NCBI GenBank assembly: GCA_946122785.1
Contig: CAMGYJ010000004.1
Coordinates: forward strand, 12,236,150-12,300,149
Source of the DNA: Linum tenue
Lineage: Eukaryota > Streptophyta > Magnoliopsida > Malpighiales > Linaceae
DNA: 64,000 nt
Reading direction: 5' to 3'
Shown here: positions 35,670-46,616 of the stretch, one piece after another
How the letters are laid out: every line of letters starts with the position of its first letter
Numbering within the stretch: the stretch's first letter is position 1
Position numbers and translations under genes: made by a program
The notes under the pieces: generated by a model
Databases searched by the model: none
The model's input: the letters and a program-made list of their open reading frames with translations, nothing else
Told to the model about the DNA's origin: nothing

Positions 35670-38600
35670 ATGGCTTCCAAACTTCTTCTGCTGTTTCTCT
35701 CGAGCCTGCTGGCTCACAGCATTGGCTTAGGGATGGCACAGTCCGTCGGTCCTGTCGTTCCTTACGACCCTTGCTTAGATCTAAACGACTACCAGTACCG
35801 GCCATCGGAGGAGCTGCCCTATGGTCGTTGGAGTTTCCCCGACGGCTTCGTCTTTGCCTCAGCCACAGCTGCTTACCAGGTAGAATTATGTATTATCTCA
35901 GTTACTTACAGTATCTATTGCTCTCGTTCCTAATCCTAACCTACATCCACTTTCTGTAACACCAATGCTCATTAAGCACAGTATCACGCCAACAGTGCAT
36001 CAATCACTCTGATACCATATTAAGAACTGGTTGATCCAAAAACTCAAATTGTTAAGAGATGTTTCATAATGAATCTTATATCACACACCGACGACAACAA
36101 GGACATGACTTCTGTATACCTATAATAACCCCAGATCGATCGAACTGCACCATTGGACTGTATCTATATAAGGACTATGGACTGATTTGTTTACCGTGAT
36201 GAAGCTGAGAAGCTTATGACCATAACATAATTCATGAAAGAGGAGGCCTTATCACAAATATTCATCTCGTGGTTTTTGTTTTACTTATCTCATTTCTGGT
36301 TTCGTATATAGCTAATTATATTGTTTCCTTTATTAACCCTTTCTTTTGTCATTGTTGTTGTTTGTTTTGATGCTGTGGGGTGAAGATCGAGGGTGCTGCT
36401 AATCAGTCTTGCAGAGGCCCGAGTGTTTGGGACAGATTCGCCCATGAGTTTCCAGGTCTGTTGTAACTAATTATAAATGGCTTTAATTAGCTCCATTTCT
36501 GCAGGTTAGGGTTTTGGTGGTATAAATGGTATGTTTATGGTTGCAGAGAGGATAGCCGATGGGAGCAATGGAGATGTGGCGCTGGACCATTATAACCGGT
36601 TGGAGGTATATGTTTCTCATGTGTATTTATATATTGGGTTTGACTTGCCTGACAATAATTATTTGTTGATTAATTTGGAATTTTCCTTCAATGTGTATAT
36701 ACAGGAGGATATCATAAGGATGAAGTATATGAATTTGGATGCCTACCGATTCTCCATCTCCTGGACTAGAATCATACCATGTGAGGAATATTATCGCTTC
36801 TGTTTGACTTTTCCCCATTTTTGGAGTTTTATTGTAGTTGACTTATAATATGAGTCGTTGCATGCAGATGGCAAGATCCAGACCGGAGTCAATGAGCAAG
36901 GAATCAAGTTTTACCACGACCTCCTCGATCTGCTCGAGAAACATGGTACGTAGAATAATTAATTCAAATGTGGCCTTAAGTACTTTTTGTGGCTCATGAG
37001 TCAGACAACTGAAGCAATAATGTCTCGTCTAATTTGTAGGACTGGAGCCATACGTGACCATATGGCATTGGGATACCCCTCAAGCCCTTGAAGCTGAGTA
37101 TGGAGGATTCTTAAGCCGAAACATTGTGTAAGTAATGCACTAATGCAGTATATTTGATAAATTTATTCCACATGGATTTTTTTATTTCTTTGTGTTAACC
37201 ATGTCCGTTATGTGGTTATGCAGGAAGGATTTCGAGGATTACTGTGACTTCTTGTTCCAGGAATACGGCCACAGAATAAAGAAGTGGATCACCTTGAACG
37301 AGCCAGTGACCTATGTGATGAGAGGTTACGACGAAGGGCTGCACGCACCGGGCCGCTGCTCCGTATGGGCAAACCGAGCCTGTGTAGCAGGAGACTCCGC
37401 AACCGAACCTTACATCGTCACCCACAACCTCCTTCTGGCTCACGCCGCTGGTTACCGTTTGTACGAGAACAAGTACAAGGTCGGTATATAGTCTACTAGC
37501 TAGCTTTACCTTGATATATTCCTTAATTATAAACGTTTCTTTTTCTTCCTTTTTATGACTGGGATCACCTGCAAAAAACAAATTAATGCAGGCGAAGCAA
37601 CAAGGGGTGGTAGGGATCACCATAGTCACGTTCTATTTCCTCCCTTACTCTGGTCAAACAGCTGACGTCGATGCTGCCCAGAGAGCTCTCGACTTCATGT
37701 ATGGCTGGTACATGGATCCCATTACCTTTGGTCACTACCCGAGAAACATGGTGGATCTCGTCGGATCTCGTCTACCGACCTTCACAGAAGAAGAGTCTCA
37801 CATGCTCAAGAACTCGTACGATTATCTTGGCCTCAACTATTACACCACCTACTACGCCAAGAACAACACCGAGTTCGACCCCGTGCATCTTCGTTACACT
37901 CGTGATTCCCAAGCCCTTACTACCCGTACGTGTACTCCTTTCCTTCCTGCGTCGAAATATGCACTAATTGATTATTGTGTTCGATCAAGTACTTATTCTG
38001 AAGCAATGATATTACTTGTTTCAACAGCTGAGAAAGATGGAGTCCTTATTGGTGACCAGGTACGTCTATAGAACATGATAAGATTTGTCAGACTATTATA
38101 TAAACAAATTAATATATATATATATAAAACAAATTTTTATTAAATTTATTTGGTTTAATTTCGCAGATGGGTTCCGACTGGCAGTTTCTGTATCCTGACG
38201 GACTTCGATTGCTTTTGGAGTACACCAAAGAAACATATGGAGATCATGTCATTTACATAACCGAGAACGGTAACTATCTTTAGCTAAAATATCGATTACA
38301 TACTCGTTAATTAATTAAGAAACTAGTAAAAAAAAATAATACTATATTGACCAACTAATTAATTTTATTAAAAAAACTATTAGGAATGGGGACACAGGAC
38401 GACCCTAAACAGACACTCGCAGCGGCCAGAACCGACACCATGCGAATCACGTTCTACAACGCCCATCTCGCCAGCATTCGCCAGGCAATGAGGGAGAAGG
38501 AGGTGCAGGTGAAAGGGTTCTTCGCCTGGTCGTACGCAGACAACTACGAATGGAACGACGGGTACTCGGTCCGATTCGGGCTCTACTACATCAACTACAC

Positions 38601-38751
38601 GGATATCTCCAGGCACCCTAAGCACTCCGCTTGCTGGTACACCAGTTTCTGCCGCCGATCCCAGCCCAAGGGCCCTACCGATAACAACCTCCACATGATT
38701 ACCGCCGCCGGCGGACGCAAGGCACTCCGCCTTCCCACAGCTACTGTGTAA
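35670..38751 (+). CDS. Secreted beta-glucosidase, glycoside hydrolase family 1
   Basis: A retaining beta-glucosidase releases glucose from glucosides such as defence compounds. The substrate cannot be read here. Exons joined in phase: 35670-35879, 36386-36455, 36547-36605, 36705-36780, 36868-36945, 37040-37127, 37224-37479, 37592-37925, 38028-38059, 38167-38269, 38384-38751 (557 residues). The first 24 residues ([20 protein letters not shown]...) are a signal peptide, so it is likely vacuolar or extracellular. The acid/base is TLNEP (Glu220, codon 37300-37302) and the nucleophile YITENG (Glu434, codon 38263-38265). [15 protein letters not shown] and [11 protein letters not shown] carry the usual Gln and His, and NYEWNDGY the aglycone-side Trp. 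Plant GH1 genes usually have 13 exons. Here the last ones are fused in exon 11. A polyadenylation signal aataaa is at 39026. A relic of its 3' end lies at 3059-3953. Confidence 0.93.
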
Positions 38752-39638
38752 CATCCCGTCTCGACGACGAGGGAACATACAATGATGAAGAATGAGAAGG
38801 ATCCGATCGACCGACGGTCACTACACTGAGCATGATCGTGATGAATACATGCAGCGGATAAGACATGCATCATGATGATGAGCAGGTGGCCTTTGATCTG
38901 ATTGTTCACTAGCTAATAATAATCAGTGTATTGTGTTTTCATTTTTCCTTTCTTTGTTGTTCAGTAGAAGACGACGGATGATATGTTTTACTGTGTACTG
39001 TTGTTGTTGTTGTTGTTCAAAAATGAATAAAACTATTACTAAATAAATAACGATTGTTGAATCCGTGATTAGTACTTTCCCAAAATAATTCACAGTAGTA
39101 TTATTGACCCTCCAGTACGTGGTACTGTGGCGCAAACCCTAGCTAGCCAGCGTCGATCGTGTCCGTACGTTCGTTTTCCCACTAGCAGGCTGGTCCAGCC
39201 TTCTTCTTCTCTGGGCCGGGCTGGGCCGGCCAATGCCCTTGGCGGCAGGAATGGGGAATTGGTGAGTGAGTGGGTGACTTGACCAGCAGAGGGATAAGAA
39301 GCTTGTAGACGTGACAGCTGACAAAGATAGTTGATTTTTTACTGAAAATTGTATAATATTCTTCATTTAATCTCAGATTTGTGGCCTAAAGTGGAAATTG
39401 AAAATGATGGTTTAAAATGTGGATGTTCAAATCTACCCGGTTCGTACGAGTTAGACCTGGACAATACATATACATTGACAAACTAGATAAGAAAACAATG
39501 CGACAACCACCTTACCAAAAGAAGAAAACAATTAACCAAGACAAAATAGAAGAGATTTCCTACAGTAACTTCAAGTAAGGTAATTTGAAATTTTTTACTT
39601 GCTATAGCACGTTTTACAGGTCGTATTACATAAAATAC

Positions 39639-40677
39639 GGGTTAATTGTATGGTTGGTCACTGAGATTATAAAAAACGTTCAAATTTGGTCACTCGAAAT
39701 ATTTAAATCCATTGGTGGTACTTGAGTTTACTGAAACCGTTCACGTTTGGTCACTCTCCGTCCAACTCCGTTAACTTTTGCTGATGTGGCAGTCAAACTC
39801 TCAAAGTTGACCGCTAACTTAGTGACGTGGCAACTAAAAAATTATTAAAAATAAAAAATAAACTTTTATATTTTCCATCTCATTATTACATTCATTAAAA
39901 AATAAAAAACCACCGCCGACTCGAACATAGAAATCATCTCTCGCCACCAGATCACCACCACCGTCAGCGGCCGACCAGACTCGAAAGAAGGAGCTCAACG
40001 TAGACGCGTCCACGAGAAAAACTACCTTTTTGCTTATGTCGCCGCCGGCAGCACGACAACTCTCTTTCTCCTCCAGCCGCATACAACTCACCCTCTCTCC
40101 GGTGTCCTTCTCGTCTTGACAAAAACCAGAAACATCATAACTATAAAATAGCCTTTAAACTACTCAAAACACATAAAAAAACGGAAAGGCAGAGCTTACC
40201 CTCGTTGATGTTTCTTTCTCCCTTGCCGCGCGTTTCGCCCCTACGCCACCGGCGGTACAGTCCGTTGCCGTCTATCATTTTCCCCCAACCGATTCCAAAA
40301 CTAAAAAAAAGAGAAAACAAAACATTAAACCCAAATATTAAAACAACCCCAAATCGGAATCAAACAAAAAACAGAGCATACGAGCCTGTTTTCTCTGGTT
40401 TTTTATTTTTTATTTTTTAATGAATGTAATAATGAAGTGAAAATATAAAAATTTATTTTTTTATTTTTAATAATTTTTTAGTTGCCACGTCACTAAGTTA
40501 ACGGTCAACTTTGAGAGTTTGACTGCCACATCAGCAAAAGTTAACGGAGTTGGACGGAGAGTGACCAAACGCGAATGATTTCAGTAAACTCAAGTACCAC
40601 CAATGGATTTAAATATTTCTAGTGACCAAACTTAAACGTTTTTTGTAATCTCAGTGACCAACCATGCAATTAACCCC
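39639..40677. mobile_element. Fold-back Mutator-like element with about 260-bp inverted repeats
   Basis: The left arm (39639-39900) and right arm (about 40412-40677) are inverted copies over about 260 bp, starting gggttaattgtatggttggtcactgag and ending in its complement. Flanks ataaaatac (39630-39638) and gtaaaatac (40678-40686) are a 9-bp target duplication with one mismatch. The GC-richer middle (39910-40290) reads on the minus strand as an 85-residue frame (MSCMRLEEKESCRAAGG...) with no known domain and may be captured DNA. No transposase. Confidence 0.88.
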
Positions 40678-40686
40678 GTAAAATAC

Positions 40687-40908
40687 AATAGGCATTACGT
40701 AATGGTTACGTAACATATGATAATCTTACGTAACAGTTGTAAAAGATCATTACAGAAGCCTTACGTAATAGAATGTGTCTTCACGTAATGAGTATTAACC
40801 TCGCGTTACGTAAAATGCTAAGTCATTACGGAAGTCTTACGTAACGCTACTGATTTAACTATTACGTAAGAAATAACTGTCGTTCCGTAACCTTTACGTA
40901 AGGGAAGG
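40687..40908. repeat. Tandem repeat rich in ttacgtaa, left part
   Basis: Degenerate repeat units with acgtaatgagtattaac, tacgtaacgct and gatttaact motifs. The array continues at 51059-51262 after the LTR element, where two further units start at 51071 and 51194 (period about 123-134 bp). The LTR element inserted into this array. Confidence 0.75.
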
Positions 40909-42304
40909 TGATAGCATCGTATTTGCACGTGTTTTCACTCTGGTTTCCTGTCCATTTTGGCTCGAATTGATTGTTCCTTGGCCTATTTTACACTAGGTTG
41001 TGTTGTTTTGTCGTATTTCAGGTCCTAGCAAGTAAAGAGGTGCATAGGCGCAAGTTTCGGGTCATTTGGAGGTCAGATGGCGATTCACAGAAGGAATTAC
41101 GGGCAGCCCCTGCCAAATTACGACCGTAATTGGTCAGGGCATGCCCGTAAATCTATTGCCGAGCCTCTTTGCCAAATAATTCTTCTCGGCACAAAAATTA
41201 CGGGCAAGCTCCAGAGAATTACGACCGTAATTCCTAAAATACTGGCGGTAATTGGGGAATTACAGGCGTAGATCATCCTCCTTCAGTTTAATTGAAACGT
41301 GCGTTTTGGGGAAAATTATGGGCAGGCCGTAATTACGGCCGTAATTCAGCCGGTAATTCGCCCAGAGTCGGGTTTTTGGAGGCATATTCGAGCCAAGGAG
41401 GAGGTATTCGAGTTTCTAGAGCAAAAAACAGAGTTTTAGAGAGAGAGAGAGAGAAAGAGCAAAGAACAAACCCTAGGAGCTATTTTGGAGTGGATTTCTC
41501 ACCATTGAAGCCCAGATTGCGTCCCCAGGAGTGAAGATTGACATCCCAGAGCAGATTTTCCTCATCTTTATGAGTATGACTACTCTGATTTCTGTTTTCC
41601 TTTCTCTCTCTATGGAGTAGAACCTTTCTCTCATTTGGGTATGAAGAACCCTATTTCCTTGTGTTAGGGATTTGATTGTAATGACTTTGGATGATTATAA
41701 TGTTTGATTTTAATAGAATGATGCATGTTTATTGAATTGATTGAAGTCTGATCAGCTTTTCTTGATTTCTGCTGCAACCTGAGATAGATAGAATCTGATT
41801 AGGTTGTTAGAGCCTCTTCATTTGATAGTAGGAGATTGGCTATACGAGAGTTAGCCAGTTTACTGCTTTGTACTGGAATTCAATTCCAGTAGTGGAGTTC
41901 TGTGCTTATTGCTTCTGCTTTCTATCCCGGTGAAGACTAGTCGTCTGCCGGGTAGTTAGACTGAGAGGGCTTGGTCAGCTTAAGAGATTCCAAGCTACTG
42001 TCGGATCTTCCGCAGTCTAATCAACAGTGAATCAACCCAGGGGAATTGCAATTGAACCTAACTAAGGGGCTAGGGGGACTCATTCCCGAGTGACTCTTTC
42101 CTGCTTTTGAAAACCGAACCATTTCCTGCTTTCTTACTGCTTTTGTTTTAAACAACAATCACTCGAATTAGTTTGCTAGATAATAAATCATCACGGAGTA
42201 AGCAGTAGATCTAGACCTGGGTTGATAATAGAACTTGCCTGTTACTGCATTCCCGGACTGCGATTACACTTGGTCGCAGTTTGGTGTTGTGTTTTGGCGT
42301 GTCA
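40909..42304 (+). repeat. 5' LTR of the Athila-like element
   Basis: Starts tgatagcatcg and ends gcgtgtca. It contains at least three modules based on attacgggca...aattacgnncgtaatt (41095-41370), including a long quasi-palindrome at 41095-41152. The rest of the LTR has a gagagaga run and a ccggtgaag/cgtctgccggg stem near 41930. Confidence 0.93.
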
Positions 42305-42310
42305 AGTTTT

Positions 42311-42328
42311 TGGCGCCGTTGCCGGGGA
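42311..42328 (+). other. Primer binding site, tRNA-Asp
   Basis: The 18 bases tggcgccgttgccgggga are the complement of the 3' end of plant tRNA-Asp including CCA, placed 6 bases after the 5' LTR. This primer is typical of Athila and related elements. Confidence 0.88.
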
Positions 42329-42449
42329 ACCCTCTAGGTTATTGGGGAAACGTGAGAATTTGTTACTCTAGTTTTTTCTTTATTGCATTCTTTCTCTTCC
42401 ACCTGTGTGCCTTCACGGGTTGCTTCTGCTGATTGTGTGCAGGTAGTGC

Positions 42450-45226
42450 ATGACCCGTAGCCAGTCGGGAGATCTACTACCATTAGACCAGGAGCTTGAA
42501 CGAACCTGCAGGAACTTCAAGCGGGCTCTAAAGGCGCGACTGCTACGGAGGAGGCGCTATCACAGTTGCAGATCGAAGAAGAAGAAGAGATGGCTGATCC
42601 ACAGAACCATGATGTGATCAACCCAGAGGAGCAGACCATGGGATCCTACTGGACTGCTAGAGCTGCGGATATGAGGTCGCCCATTCAACACCCTCATGTC
42701 CCAGCCAACAATTTTGAGGTGAGCACCTCAGTAATCACCATGCTGCGCGGTTCAGTGGTGTTCCGTGGTAAGGAGGGGGAGTGCCCCCGATCACATCTCA
42801 GGCGATTCCACGAGCTCATCGATGGAATCAAGATCAATGGGGTACCAGCAGACGCCATCCAGCTGAGGTACTTCCCATTCACTCTGGAGGGGCAAGCCAA
42901 GGAGTGGCTAGACACTCGACCTCCGGGCTCCATCACCACGTTCGCCAACCTGGCGGAAAAGTTCCTCACCCGCTACCATCCTCCATCCAAGACAGCTGAC
43001 CTGCAGAAGCAAATTACACATTTTGCTCAGGATGAGGATGAGACCATCAGGGATGCTTGGGAGAGATACACCAGTCTCTTTCTCAGGTGTCCCAATCATG
43101 GTTTCAATGATGCTTTCAAGGTGGGCACCTTCTATCACGCCCTCTTCCCGGAGGACAAGCAGCTGATTGATTCGGTTTGCGGCGGGAACATGCTGACCAA
43201 AACCCCGCCACAGCTGAATCAACTTTTTGAGGAGATGGCGGAGAATGGGTACGATTGGGGCACTGCCAGGAGATCGAGACGAGCACCAGGACGTGGTGTG
43301 CATGCTGTGGGAACCCAGTCATCTGATTTGGTGCAGGTGGTATCGAAGCTGGTTTCAGCTATCGATCGTTCTGGTTTGATTGCAGGTATAGGACAGCCGC
43401 AAGCGATGCAGTGCCAGTGGTGTGAGAGCGCCCATCACACCGTGGAGGACTGTCAGGCGATGAGGGAATCGTCCACTCCCTAGGAGCAGGTGGACTTTAT
43501 CGGTAATGCCAGGCGCTTCGACCCCTACAGCAACACCTATAACGAGGGGTGGCGCCAGCATCCTAATTTTTCTTGGGCTGGGACAAATCCCAAACCACCA
43601 GCTCCCCAGGGACCACCTGGTTTCCAGAGGCCTCCGTACCAGCCCAGACAAGGGCAATTTCAGCAGCCACAGCAGCCACTCTACCAGCTCAGACAGGGGC
43701 CAGTTCCACCTCAGTCACAGGTGCGACCTTTCCAGCAGACAGGTGCAACCCCTGCTGCCCCAGTGCAGAATGATCAGTTGGCTGAACTGCGGGACTTGGT
43801 GGGTTCTCTCGCCAGTTCTAGTGCTTAGAAATTCAACACTATTGAGCAGTTCATGGAGAAGGCCTCGGGTAAATTCTTGGCTCTTGAAGCTAGTCAGAGG
43901 AACACACAGGCTGTCTTGCAGGATATCCAGACCCAGCTAGGGAGCGTGGCTCAGGCAGTGGCTCAAAGGGCTCCTGGTACCCTACCCGGGCAGACCATCC
44001 CTCATCCGCCGACCCCGAATGAGCACTGCAATACCATCATGACCAGGAGTGGCAAGGTGACTGTTGATCCACCTGCTCAGGAACAAGAGAGAGGGACCCC
44101 TGTCTTAGCATCTCCAGCGGTTGAAGAAGAGGCAGAGAAGGAGGTTGAGGTACCTGCACCTAATCCGCAACCGGTAGTGAAGGAGTATATCCCGAAACTT
44201 CCCTTCCCTACTCGGTTGCACAGAGACAGGCTGGAGGCAGAGTTCGAAAACTTCATGGCCATGCTTAAGAAGCTGAATTTCCAAGTGCCCTTCCTGGAGG
44301 CACTATCACAAATGCCTAAGTATGCGAAGTTTCTGAAGGAGCTTCTTTCGAAGAAGCAGAAGCTCAGTGAGCTGGCCACTGTGGAGCTCAGCGAGGAGTG
44401 CTCGGCTATTCTGCAGAACAAGCTTCCGCAGAAGAAGAAGAAGGACCCAGGTAGTTTTACTATCCCGTGCTCTATTGACAAATTGCATGTAGAGAGGTCC
44501 TTGGCGGATTTAGGTGCTAGTATCAATGTTATGCCGTACAAATTGTTCAAGAAACTAGGCCTAGGTGAACCCCGTGCTACTAGGATGACCCTCCAATTAG
44601 CTTATCGATCTGTAGTGCATCCTAGGGGCATAGTGGAAGACCTTCTGGTTAAGGTTGGCAAATTCAATTATCCTGTGGATTTTGTTGTCCTGGACATTAA
44701 TGAGGACACAGAAGTGCCCCTTATACTAGGAAGGCCTTTCCTGGCCACCGCCAAGGCTCTCATAGATGTGCATGATGGGACCTTAGTTTTGAGGGATGGC
44801 GAGGAGCGAATCACATTTTCAATTGCTAATACTTTACCTGCTTCGTCACCTCTGCATGCTGTATCTCACCAGGAGCACGAGTCTGTCGTGTATCCTTCTG
44901 TGTTGCCTATTTTGCAGGACCCGCCTCCCACACCTTCGCCGCCACTCCTGACCACTCCATCACCAAAAGTACAGATCAAGGAGGAGTGGCGGCCGAAACT
45001 GCAGGCAGCTAAGCTTGCTCGAAAGAGAGCCGGAGACCACTACGAGCTGGTCCCGCCCCCACCTTGGCCATCCGAGTATTCACTCGCTTGCATCTTGCCG
45101 GATGGCCAAGTCGAGCTGGCGAATGCTGGTGGCCACATTCGTCGCGTGCATGGCCACCATTTGAAGCTGTACCTCAAGAGCGATGTGGATCCGCTCTTGA
45201 AGGCACCTGATCCTACACTTCCCTGA
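42450..45226 (+). pseudogene. Gag-protease polyprotein of the Athila-like element
   Basis: The likely original start is the ATG at 42450 (MTRSQSGDLLPLDQ). A frameshift near 42535 moves to the main frame, which has an ATG at 42590 (MADPQNHDV). It shows a retrotransposon gag domain (FPFTLEGQAKEWLDT, FLTRYHPPSKTADLQ, YHALFPEDKQLID) and a CCHC knuckle (CQWCESAHHTVEDC) near 43410-43455. Two in-frame TAG stops (43481-43483, 43826-43828) interrupt it. An aspartic protease follows with DLGASINVMPY (about 44505) and ILGRPFLATA. The end (LPDGQVELANAGGHIRRV...) resembles the C-terminus of integrase, not protease. This suggests an internal deletion of RT, RNase H and integrase near 45000. The two TAGs could come from CAG by C-to-T change. 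Confidence 0.85.
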
Positions 45227-45376
45227 GCATCCATACTGGCGTCCAGCTAAAAGACAGTAAAGAAGCGCTTGTGGGGAGGCAACCCCACCACGGTTTGCAT
45301 TTCTATCCTTTTTCCATTTTAATTTTTGTCGTTTTCGAGTCATTGAGTCTGTCTGGAGTCTCTCTGGAATGTTTCT

Positions 45377-45433
45377 CGTGCCCCGGATGGTCTATTTTGG
45401 TCTATGGTGGTGTATCTTTTGAACCGGGGCACG
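45377..45433 (+). other. Hairpin, 10-bp perfect stem
   Basis: cgtgccccgg (45377-45386) pairs with ccggggcacg (45424-45433) around a 37-base loop containing tatcttttg. The hairpin at 46306-46360 has a similar size and shares atcttttg in the loop but has a different stem. Confidence 0.7.
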
Positions 45434-45487
45434 TTTGGGTTTGGTTGTTCGAATTTGCAGCTCAAAAACTGGAGAAAAAGGGCCCTC

Positions 45488-45735
45488 GGCGATGAAATTA
45501 CGGGCATGGGGGGCCAAATTACGATCGTAATCCTTCTACCCCCTGCCCGTAATTAATTCAGAAGTGAAAAAGGGCTCGGCATAGAAATTACGGGCACGGG
45601 GGGAAGAATTACGGCCGTAATTCGCCCTCCCCCTGCCCGTAATTAGGTCAGAGGGGAGATAGTGCGCTCGGCATTAAAATTACGGGCAGGCCAGGGGTAA
45701 TTACGGTCGTAATCCTGCCCGTCATTACCCCCGAG
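45488..45735 (+). repeat. Three tandem long quasi-palindromes
   Basis: Three units of about 80 bp. Each has ctcggc...aaattacgggca, then a G-run, then an inner palindrome aattacgnncgtaat, then a C-run, then tgcccgtaat. Outer stem attacgggca/tgcccgtaat, middle ggggg/ccccc and inner aattacg/cgtaatt would stack into one long hairpin. The same module type occurs in both LTRs. Confidence 0.85.
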
Positions 45736-46305
45736 CATCGTTTAAAAAGTTCTCGGCCGAGACCTCTCTCTCTCCCTCCCATTTTTTCTGGTCAAGTCCT
45801 CTCTCTTCACACTGAAAATCGCCCCACCCTCTTCTCCGGTGGTTTTCCGGCCATATCTCACTCACCGGAGGTCCAAATTGAATTCCGAGACCACCCCCGT
45901 GCTCCTCTCGTCGGCGCCCACAAGTCTATACCAGTGGGGTCGAGTTTCGTGGTGGTTTGGATCGCCGAAAAACCGCGACCCTTCGGTGTTCCTCCGGCCC
46001 GATCTCTCTCCTCCGACCTCCAATCGAGAAACCGCGACCACCACCGTGTTCCTGGTACTTGGGGCGTCATTCCACAAAGTTTTGGGTCCGTTTGGCTCCG
46101 GTGAAGTCGCCGGCGACAAAACTCCGGCGAACCTCCCGGCGAGTTTCCCGGCGATTTTCGTGGTCTCTCGCTCTTCCCTCACCTTCCCCACGATATCTTC
46201 TTGTGCCTCCAGGTGTGCTTCTCTATTTTTACTTGTCATTTGTGGAGGATTGATATTGTGGGTTTAGTGAGGAAAATCGGGGATTGGTTTGCGTTTTAAT
46301 TAATT

Positions 46306-46360
46306 CGGTAGGCCTCCAATGTTGCTTGCTTTGTTTGTTCATCTTTTGGTTGGCCTACCG
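46306..46360 (+). other. Hairpin, 9-bp perfect stem
   Basis: cggtaggcc (46306-46314) pairs with ggcctaccg (46352-46360). Comparable in length to the 45377 hairpin, with an unrelated stem sequence and a partly shared loop. Confidence 0.7.
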
Positions 46361-46385
46361 AGTAACATGAGTTGTGGTTGTCCCG

Positions 46386-46432
46386 CTTGGAGCCTAATTT
46401 GCTGTCCGGGTTTATAATCCGAGTGCTTCAAG
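46386..46432 (+). other. Two-stem hairpin motif, copy 1
   Basis: Outer stem cttggagc/gcttcaag (one G-U). Conserved linker ta-tt-gctgtc. Inner stem cgggt/atccg around tttata. Compare with copies at 46492 and 48184. Confidence 0.8.
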
Positions 46433-46491
46433 TGCGGTTGAGTTTCTGTGAATGGTGAATGATTCTGATTGGTTGTGAATGTTTTTTCTTT

Positions 46492-46538
46492 CTCGGGGCC
46501 TAGTCCACTGTCCGAATTTATGATTCGAGGGCCCCGGG
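46492..46538 (+). other. Two-stem hairpin motif, copy 2
   Basis: Outer stem ctcggggcc/ggccccggg, linker tagtccactgtc, inner stem cgaat/attcg around ttatg. Changes relative to copies 1 and 3 occur on both sides of the stems. Confidence 0.8.
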
Positions 46539-46616
46539 TGAGGATGATTGTGACCTCACCATTGACGAATTTCCATGTATGTTGTTGGGTTTCTGCTGTT
46601 TTGTGGCTGCAGGAAA

